64,000 nucleotides of DNA, from positions 1-64,000 of the forward strand of contig CAKSEH010000005.1 of assembly GCA_934446475.1 (NCBI GenBank), written 5' to 3'. The position numbers and the translations under genes are program-made. Each line of letters starts with the position of its first letter. The first letter of the stretch is position 1. Origin of the DNA: an uncultured Eubacteriales bacterium (GTDB lineage Bacteria > Bacillota > Clostridia > Oscillospirales > Acutalibacteraceae). The notes beneath the pieces are model-generated. The model saw only the letters and a program-made list of their open reading frames with translations. It ran no database searches and was not told the origin of the DNA. This document shows, piece by piece, positions 58,954 through 64,000 of the stretch.

Positions 58954-59658
58954 ATGAAATATTACGAAAACGAAAAAAAGAATAAAAAAATCAGTCCTAA
59001 CGGGATATATGCGATTGTTGCCTGTTGCCTTATAGCGCTCGGTGGCGCCTCTTGGTTTGCGGTTGCAAAAATGACTTCCGGGAAAGAAAACAAGAATAAT
59101 TCAGGCAGTATTTCTCCCGGCAGTTCATATAACGATATAACAAGTTCTAAACCGGACAAAACACAAAGCGATACTTCGTCGGCCGATGTTAAAGCAGATA
59201 AAAACGACGTGCCCTATTCACCCGAGGAAAGCACTGTTAAAACCGAAGAAAAACAAAGTTTTTCTCTCCCCATAAGCGGTGACATTATAAAAGGATACAG
59301 CGAAACCGCTCTTCAATATTCTAAAACTTACGGTGATATGAGGCTTCACAGCGGCATAGATATTAAATGTGAGAAAAACGCACAGATTAAATCTTCAAGT
59401 CAGGGCACGGTCTGCGATATAAGGGAAGATTCATCGCTTGGGAAAACGGTTGTCATTGATCACGGCAACGGAATAAAAATACTCTACTGCGGTCTTGAGA
59501 GTATTAACTGCAAAGTTGGCTCAACTGTCGGAAGCGGAGACATTATCGGCACCGCAGGGTCTGTGCCTTCAGAGTGCTCGGACGGTGTTCATATTCATAT
59601 TGCGGCCACGGTTGACGGCAAACCCGTTTCGCCGCTTAAAGCTATGGGGATGGAATAA
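58954..59658 (+). CDS. spoIIQ: SpoIIQ-like M23 (LytM) domain protein
   Basis: A 234-residue protein. N-terminal cytoplasmic tail, one membrane helix (about 18-40), a Ser/Lys/Asp linker, and an M23 domain (about 105-230) with YGDMRLHSGIDIK (His132, Asp136) and HIHIA (His213, His215). All zinc ligands are present, unlike SpoIIQ of Bacillus subtilis, so it may cut peptidoglycan. The YSKTYGDMRLHSGIDIK segment is the SpoIIQ form, and the promoter resembles sigma-F sites. In sporulation SpoIIQ forms the channel with SpoIIIA proteins across the engulfing membranes. The linker and overall size match. Confidence 0.87.
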   Translation: MKYYENEKKNKKISPNGIYAIVACCLIALGGASWFAVAKMTSGKENKNNSGSISPGSSYNDITSSKPDKTQSDTSSADVKADKNDVPYSPEESTVKTEEKQSFSLPISGDIIKGYSETALQYSKTYGDMRLHSGIDIKCEKNAQIKSSSQGTVCDIREDSSLGKTVVIDHGNGIKILYCGLESINCKVGSTVGSGDIIGTAGSVPSECSDGVHIHIAATVDGKPVSPLKAMGME

Positions 59659-59731
59659 TACACCGTAAGCATAGTATTTAATGCGGTTTTCTCTTAAAAA
59701 CTGCCCCCGGTATAATCGTTTAGGGGCAAAA

Positions 59732-59770
59732 AGGTGCACAGGGCAAATTTATCAATGCTCCTGTGCACTT
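59732..59770. terminator. Terminator between spoIIQ and trmB
   Basis: An 11-bp stem (59732-59742 with 59760-59770, one G-T pair) lies between convergent genes with TTTATTTATATT to the right. A smaller GCCCC/GGGGC hairpin (59703-59727) precedes it. Confidence 0.75.
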
Positions 59771-59773
59771 TAT

Positions 59774-60454
59774 TTATATTTTATTTGCAATGTAAGCTTC
59801 CAACCTATATATCGGCATACCCTGAGAGGAAAATTTACTTTCATATTCGGTTATGATATTGCCTTCAAATTCGCTGTTATGCAGATCAAGCGAAATGTTT
59901 TTAAGTGAAAAACCGCTTTGAGAAAACTGTTCCAAAGAAAACTCAAAAAAGTGCATATTATCGGTTTTTTGATGTATTTCGGCGTCACTTTTCATAAGTC
60001 TTTTATAGATATTCAAAAAATTCCCGTGCGTCAGCCTATGGGAGGCATATTTGTTTTTCGGGAAAGGACAGGAAAAATTCAAATATATCCTACTGACGGT
60101 TTTTTCCTCAAGATAGCGTTCAAGATACTCAGCCGAACACTTTATAAATCTTATATTGCCGACATTCTGCTCTTTAGCGGTTTCGCAAGCCGAAACTATA
60201 ACATTCGCTTCCTTTTCGACCGCAAGAAGATTTATATCGGGGTTTTCCTTTGCAAGCCTTGCCGCAAATCCGCCTTTACCGCATCCTATTTCAAGATAGA
60301 GCGGCGCTTTCCGACCAAACCACTCATCAAGGTCAATATATTCTTTTTGTTTAGTTGCGGTATTAAAATTCCTGTCATCAAAATCGCTTATATAAAGTAT
60401 ATCCGAAACAGCCGACAGTCTGTCATCAAGGTGTTTTTTCTTTCGCATTCTCAT
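59774..60454 (-). CDS. trmB: tRNA (guanine-N7-)-methyltransferase
   Basis: A 226-residue protein. LYLEIGCGKGGFAARLAKENPD is the SAM motif; AVEKEANVIVSACE, FSCPFPKNKYASHRLTHGNFL (the family has D/N-x-PDPWPK-x-RH-x-KRR; here FSCPFPKNKYASHR) and KTDNMHFFEFSLE are TrmB features. It methylates G46 of tRNA at N7. The CPFPKNKYA motif is somewhat divergent. Two start codons (60454 and 60448) are equivalent; AAGGTG lies 8 bases before the first. It is 12 bases after mrp. Confidence 0.92.
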   Translation of the reverse strand: MRMRKKKHLDDRLSAVSDILYISDFDDRNFNTATKQKEYIDLDEWFGRKAPLYLEIGCGKGGFAARLAKENPDINLLAVEKEANVIVSACETAKEQNVGNIRFIKCSAEYLERYLEEKTVSRIYLNFSCPFPKNKYASHRLTHGNFLNIYKRLMKSDAEIHQKTDNMHFFEFSLEQFSQSGFSLKNISLDLHNSEFEGNIITEYESKFSSQGMPIYRLEAYIANKI

Positions 60455-60466
60455 ACGAAACGCACC

Positions 60467-61291
60467 TTAAATGTTTTCAACGGCCTGCACCGCTGTATCA
60501 AGGCAGGAAACATCGGCGTTTTCAACGCATCCCGAATCGACCATTGCAGCAAGCGACGGGTCAATGGGAAGCTCGCCTATGAGACTTATCCCGGTTTCAT
60601 CGGTTATGTTTTCACTGCCGCCGAATATTCTGTGCTTGCTCTTACAATCGGGGCAGACAAAATAACTCATATTCTCAACTGCGCCTATTATCGGAATATT
60701 CATCATCTTTGCCATATTAACCGCTTTTTTTACTATGAGAGAAACAAGGTCCTGCGGCGATGTTACAACAATTATACCGTCAAGCGGAAGCGACTGAAAA
60801 ACCGTAAGCGGAACATCACCGGTTCCCGGAGGACAGTCTACAAACAAATAATCAAGGTCTCCCCAAACGACATCGTGCCAGAACTGCTTAACAACACCGG
60901 CAATAATGGGACCTCTCCAGATAACGGGAGAATCGTGCTCGGGAAGCATCATATTAACCGACATAATTTTAATTCCGGTTTTCGTTTCCGCAGGGAGAAT
61001 ACCTAGTTCGTTCTGCATTGCATTTTGTGTTACACCGAATGATTTCGGTATCGAGGGACCTGTTATATCAGCGTCAAGCACGCCTACCTTATACCCCTTT
61101 TTCTGCATCGCACAGGCAAGCAGGGATGTTACCATTGACTTTCCCACACCGCCTTTTCCGCTTACAACGGCAACTACGTGTTTTATGTTATTATACTCGC
61201 CTGCAGGTTCGAGCAGGCTCTCACTTTGTCTGTCCGAGCAGTTGCTTTGACACGACGAGCAGTTATGACTGCATTCTTTGTTTTCTGACAT
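60467..61291 (-). CDS. mrp: Mrp/NBP35-family Fe-S carrier ATPase
   Basis: From ATG 61291 (AGGTGA upstream) 274 residues. The N terminus has a Cys-rich cluster, CSHNCSSCQSNC (positions about 5-16), reminiscent of eukaryotic NBP35. Then the deviant Walker A VVSGKGGVGKSMV, DADITGPSIPKSFGV, DCPPGTGDVPLTVFQ, and the C-terminal C-x-x-C (CPDC) that holds a bridging Fe-S cluster. It delivers Fe-S clusters to target proteins as a homodimer. No Fe-S assembly genes are adjacent. Confidence 0.94.
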   Translation of the reverse strand: MSENKECSHNCSSCQSNCSDRQSESLLEPAGEYNNIKHVVAVVSGKGGVGKSMVTSLLACAMQKKGYKVGVLDADITGPSIPKSFGVTQNAMQNELGILPAETKTGIKIMSVNMMLPEHDSPVIWRGPIIAGVVKQFWHDVVWGDLDYLFVDCPPGTGDVPLTVFQSLPLDGIIVVTSPQDLVSLIVKKAVNMAKMMNIPIIGAVENMSYFVCPDCKSKHRIFGGSENITDETGISLIGELPIDPSLAAMVDSGCVENADVSCLDTAVQAVENI

Positions 61292-61326
61292 TTTTATCAC
61301 CTACGGATATTATAATGATTATAGAA

Positions 61327-61533
61327 TGTCGAAACACCAAAATTGTTTCGACAAGCCGATTTTATCGGCCTTAAGCAAAATTAAATTTTCACAAATTTAA
61401 TTTTGCCTATATTCATTGCAATGGACATTGACAAATTTTCAAAGAAAATTTGTGACCAAATCAAAGATTTGGTGTCGAAATAGTGTAGTTTTACACTATT
61501 TCGACTTTCAATAGACATTATACCCTCTGAAAG
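61327..61533. repeat. Dense array of seven hairpins between mrp and the S1-domain gene
   Basis: Seven inverted repeats follow one another in 207 bases: 61327-61353 (9-bp arms), 61355-61369 (6), 61375-61406 (14), 61431-61453 (10), 61455-61473 (8), 61474-61505 (14) and 61505-61533 (6). Most arms are perfect and loops are 3-9 bases except the last (17 bases). Hairpins 1 and 6 share TCGAAA/TTTCGA arms. The arms otherwise differ in sequence, so this is not a CRISPR. It lies in the 265-base gap upstream of mrp and downstream of the S1 gene on the minus strand. It could be a palindromic mobile remnant or a structured RNA. Confidence 0.8.
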
Positions 61534-61565
61534 TGACAAAATCAACCCATAATTTAAAATGATTA

Positions 61566-62498
61566 TTATTCCGTCTTGCCGAAATGGCTTGCTATGAGCT
61601 TTTGACATCCGTCGGGCGAATATATCCAGTCGTCTATATGATCTCCCTCATAAAAATAAGGAGCGGATGTCTTTTTATCAGAGTCAAAACTATCGATTAT
61701 AATAAGTTTTATCTTCATTTTTTCGGGGATAATACTTTTTATGTAAACGCTTGCGGCCTGACCTACTTTAACCCCTTCCTTAGGTTCCGCAAGCCCTGCA
61801 AGGTTTGCGGCAAGTTCAACGAAAACACCGTAATTTTCTATACTTCTTATAATTCCCGACACGGTTTGCCCCTGCATAAATCCTGACGCATTTTCGCTCC
61901 AGGTGCCGAGAAGCTCTTTATGGGAAAGGGTTATCCTTCCTCCGGGTTCTATACTGCTTATAACGGCCTTAATGTTGTCGCCTACCTTAAATCTGTCGCT
62001 CGGATGCGATATTCTTGAAACCGATATTGCATCAATCGGCATAAGTGCTATATTTCCGCAGCCGATATCGCAAAATGCGCCGAAGCTTTCAAGATGAGTA
62101 ACCCTGGCGTCTATTACATCTCCCTGCCTGTGATGCGAAAGGATATAATTAAGACAGGTCTGCTGAGCATTTCTTCTTGACAACAGCGCATAAAGCTTAC
62201 CGAATTTGTCGGTTTTAAGTGCGGTTACTGTAAAACAAACCGGTCTGCCGACACGGGAAATCAACGCAATATCCCGTGTAAGTCCTTCGGATATCCCTAT
62301 TGCGCCCTCCTCTCTCGGTATAACGCCCCTCATACAGTCGAGGTCAACCGTCATATTATGTTCGGCATCGCACATTATTACATTTGCTTCAAGTATGCTG
62401 CCGTTCACCTGCGCCAAAGCAAGCGCCGACGGCGTAACCATATTTTTATGATTTTCTCCCGTGTCCTTAAGCCAGCCTTCCGGATAATATTCTTGCAT
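61566..62498 (-). CDS. S1 RNA-binding domain protein with three or more OB modules
   Basis: From ATG 62498 (AAGGAAAGGGCGAG upstream) 310 residues. GDVIDARVTHLESFGAFCDIGCGNIALMPIDAIS (about 126-160) and GQTVSGIIRSIENYGVFVELAANLAGLAEP (about 214-243) are clear S1 domains, and a degenerate one lies near 35-70. This is the layout of RpsA-like proteins found beside ispH/cmk in other Firmicutes, but here it is alone. It probably binds mRNA or ribosomes. A longer start at 62564 adds a hydrophobic stretch with no ribosome site; I reject it. Confidence 0.82.
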   Translation of the reverse strand: MQEYYPEGWLKDTGENHKNMVTPSALALAQVNGSILEANVIMCDAEHNMTVDLDCMRGVIPREEGAIGISEGLTRDIALISRVGRPVCFTVTALKTDKFGKLYALLSRRNAQQTCLNYILSHHRQGDVIDARVTHLESFGAFCDIGCGNIALMPIDAISVSRISHPSDRFKVGDNIKAVISSIEPGGRITLSHKELLGTWSENASGFMQGQTVSGIIRSIENYGVFVELAANLAGLAEPKEGVKVGQAASVYIKSIIPEKMKIKLIIIDSFDSDKKTSAPYFYEGDHIDDWIYSPDGCQKLIASHFGKTE

Positions 62499-62555
62499 TT
62501 TTTCTCGCCCTTTCCTTTTTGTTAATACATAATATGAAAAGAAAAGAATAAAAAG

Positions 62556-62583
62556 AACAAGCATAACTTCTGCTATGCTTGTT
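62556..62583 (-). terminator. Terminator of the cohesin-like gene
   Basis: A perfect 10-bp stem (62556-62565 with 62574-62583) followed on the minus strand by CTTTTTATT. Confidence 0.82.
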
Positions 62584-62687
62584 TAGAAAGTCAATATTAA
62601 ACTGATACAGAGAATACTATCGGGATACGGCGCTTTTTGAAGAAACGGTGCGATTATCGGTTTTGCCTGATTTCGCTCGCTTATCAC

Positions 62688-63239
62688 CTATTCGATTACA
62701 ATTTGAGACGGTATCGAAACCTTGGGATATACAAGTTCTTCATTCAAATTTGCATATTGGCAGGAATTTTCGTCAACAGACATAAAATACTTTCCCGCTT
62801 TTGCACCGCTCTTGATTTTAAACACCAGTGTGGCGGCAGTGCCGGTTGCGGTTATATCACCCGACGAGGAGGAAAAGTCACCCGTCATAAGACAGGTCAC
62901 TTTACCGTCTTTACAGGAAGCGTTGATATCCTTAAACATTCCCTCTTCGGTATCGACATATTCAAACACCGAAGCATCATAATTTATAACGGTTTTTGCC
63001 GCTATCATACCGGGATTTTGCGTTACCTTTATCGGAATACGAACGGTATCGCCGTATCCGACACCGTTTTTACTGTCCGAATCCTTGCTGTAAACTATGC
63101 CGCTTGAATTAACGGCGCCGTTTGATGATTTCCCTTTATTGCCGTTACCCGTAGATGTGAGGACGATAACAACAACGAGACCTATGATCACAATTCCTAT
63201 GAGGGCAGATGAAATCCAAATAATAAGTTTCTTCTCCAT
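62688..63239 (-). CDS. Membrane-anchored single cohesin-like domain protein
   Basis: A 183-residue protein. One membrane helix (about 6-28) and a Ser/Asn/Gly linker lead to a domain at about 55-183: VRIPIKVTQNPGMIAAKTVINYDASVFEYVDTEEGMF, SSSGDITATGTAATLVFKIKSGAKAGKYFM. The V-x-V-x-N-PG...YD...L/F-Y-V and GTAATL-x-F-K-x-x-x-GA-x-AG patterns are those of cohesin/cellulosome-anchoring domains. Cohesins bind dockerin modules on enzymes. With one cohesin and a membrane helix, it could tether dockerin proteins to the cell surface; no dockerin is in this window. Some similar domains in Clostridia do not bind dockerins. It starts 12 bases after the nucleotidyltransferase gene. Confidence 0.75.
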   Translation of the reverse strand: MEKKLIIWISSALIGIVIIGLVVVIVLTSTGNGNKGKSSNGAVNSSGIVYSKDSDSKNGVGYGDTVRIPIKVTQNPGMIAAKTVINYDASVFEYVDTEEGMFKDINASCKDGKVTCLMTGDFSSSSGDITATGTAATLVFKIKSGAKAGKYFMSVDENSCQYANLNEELVYPKVSIPSQIVIE

Positions 63240-63251
63240 GTTACACCTATC

Positions 63252-64000
63252 TTAAAGACCTTCATATTCGCCTGCAGCTATTTTTTTTGCGAGGGCTGCA
63301 ACAACGGCGTCCTTATCTTCCTTATATGTAACGCCGTACCACTTATCCTCCGAGGCTAAAACCGCAACGGTTTTTTCGTTTTTCTCAATAAGATAAGACA
63401 CCACGCTCGGCAGATAGTATTCAGATTTGGGCACGTTTATTTTTTCATTCAAAAAGCCTACCAATCCTTCGGATATATAGTCAAATATATCCGGAGTGAA
63501 GCCCCACATATTCATTGAAACGACCGTATCGGGCGCAAGGGGTATCCAGTTTTTATCGTCCTCTGTATATTTACAGTCGACTATCTTTGTGCGTTCGGTA
63601 ATTTTCTTTAAATTCCCGTTTTCTATCTCACAAACGCCTCTTGAAACAGAACCGTTTTCCGTAAGAGTGTTCGCAAGACGGAAACCTACCATACAGTAAT
63701 CACCCTTATTTGCCTTAAGGTGATTGTATATTTCTTTAAAAGCGTGCGCACCGTAATAATCATCCGCATTTATTACCGCAAAAGGTGTTTTAACTATGCT
63801 GCGGCAGCAATAAACTGCGTGAGCGGTACCCCAGGGTTTGGTTCTGTCTTCGGGGCAGGTAAAGCCTTCGGGCAACATATCGGTCTCCTGAAAAGCATAT
63901 TCGACCGGAATCTGCTTTTCAATGCGTTTACCGACAGTTTCTTTAAAATCTTTTTCTATTTCGTGTTTAATAATGAAAACAACCTTATTAAATCCCGCTT
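63252..64000 (-). CDS. Sugar nucleotidyltransferase, 5' end outside the window
   Basis: The frame is open to the right edge, so the first residues of the protein (about 50) are missing; the internal ATG at 63878 is not the start. Visible sequence: GFNKVVFIIKHEIEKDF, then RTKPWGTAHAVYC and FAVINADDYYGAHAF, characteristic of NDP-sugar pyrophosphorylase-like proteins with the N-terminal Rossmann-type GT-A fold. NADD is the metal-binding motif. The missing part should hold the GxGxR nucleotide loop. It would form an NDP-sugar from a sugar 1-phosphate. The cohesin-like gene follows after 12 bases. Confidence 0.9.
   Translation of the reverse strand, partial: AGFNKVVFIIKHEIEKDFKETVGKRIEKQIPVEYAFQETDMLPEGFTCPEDRTKPWGTAHAVYCCRSIVKTPFAVINADDYYGAHAFKEIYNHLKANKGDYCMVGFRLANTLTENGSVSRGVCEIENGNLKKITERTKIVDCKYTEDDKNWIPLAPDTVVSMNMWGFTPDIFDYISEGLVGFLNEKINVPKSEYYLPSVVSYLIEKNEKTVAVLASEDKWYGVTYKEDKDAVVAALAKKIAAGEYEGL

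Noticed and set aside
59918..61006. A 362-codon plus-strand open frame opposite trmB and mrp
   Set aside because: It lies entirely opposite two clear genes, its residue composition is typical of an antisense frame, and no ribosome-binding site precedes it.
61327..61533. CRISPR array interpretation of the hairpin region
   Set aside because: The units differ in sequence and length and there are no constant repeats with unique spacers. No array was seen elsewhere in the window, including near the CARF gene.

Overview
The window looks like chromosomal DNA of a spore-forming, anaerobic, AT-rich member of the Clostridia, most likely an Oscillospirales/Ruminococcaceae-type gut organism. The reasons are four sporulation-associated genes (spoIVA, spoIIR, a spoIIQ-like M23 protein and a ylmC/ymxH-type gene), the Firmicutes-style paired GlgC/GlgD glycogen genes, a Clostridia-type feo operon, formyl-THF ligase, a cohesin-like domain, and many alpha-galactosidase-type hydrolases. 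There is no phage, insertion sequence, CRISPR array or rRNA. One tRNA (Ala, anticodon CGC) is present.

Layout. 1-1950: a 77-bp direct repeat pair rich in hairpins, a GtrB-type glycosyltransferase, and a deletion scar that fuses the 5' part of a GNAT gene to the 3' part of an isoprenylcysteine methyltransferase-like gene. 2-7 kb: an alpha-galactoside island holding a GH110-like beta-helix fused to a metallophosphoesterase, an AraC regulator, a GH27 alpha-galactosidase and a 65-residue Zn-ribbon protein. 7-10.5 kb: spoIVA and two tandem NodB-type deacetylase paralogues behind a consensus sigma-A promoter. 10.5-14.1 kb: tRNA-Ala and a three-gene block of VTC-domain protein, DUF4956 membrane protein and Cthe_2159-like lipoprotein. 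14.2-21.4 kb: an orphan mazF and the operon glgB-glgC-glgD-glgA-uppP. 21.4-30.2 kb: ylmC, YesL-like and other membrane proteins, a DnaA-box cluster, DUF6062, ogg, ybaK, a Zn-ribbon membrane protein, a TetR-controlled methyltransferase, and a C39-like secreted peptidase.

30.3-35.5 kb: an iron region with a DtxR-family regulator, a stand-alone CARF plus nuclease (Card1/Can2-like) gene, and feoA-feoA-feoB plus the small FeoB-associated Cys-rich protein, with three GTTAGC-N4-GCTAA(C/T) boxes. 35.5-39.1 kb: a MacB-type ABC exporter and an HMA-domain protein. 39.2-45.5 kb: purB-fhs, then a Crp/Fnr regulator with a NitT/TauT-type ABC importer. 45.5-58.7 kb: a duplicated-domain surface protein with its own operator, spoIIR, and a seven-gene catabolic operon (beta-helix protein, two xylose-isomerase-like epimerases, Gfo/Idh/MocA dehydrogenase, GH3, a divergent clan GH-D enzyme, GH36). 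A palindrome and a 21-bp-spaced direct repeat lie in its promoter. 58.7-64 kb: a candidate small RNA, spoIIQ with a sigma-F-like promoter, trmB, mrp, a dense array of hairpins, an S1-domain protein, a membrane-anchored cohesin-like protein, and a nucleotidyltransferase cut by the window edge.

The main theme is intracellular and surface handling of galactose-containing glycans, storage of the carbon as glycogen, and iron supply. The best leads are the stand-alone CARF nuclease with a palindrome over its promoter, the GH110::phosphoesterase fusion, the VTC/DUF4956/Cthe_2159 block, the regulatory architecture of the glycan operon, and the hairpin array at 61.3-61.5 kb. Family assignments come from motif recognition by eye, not from database searches.
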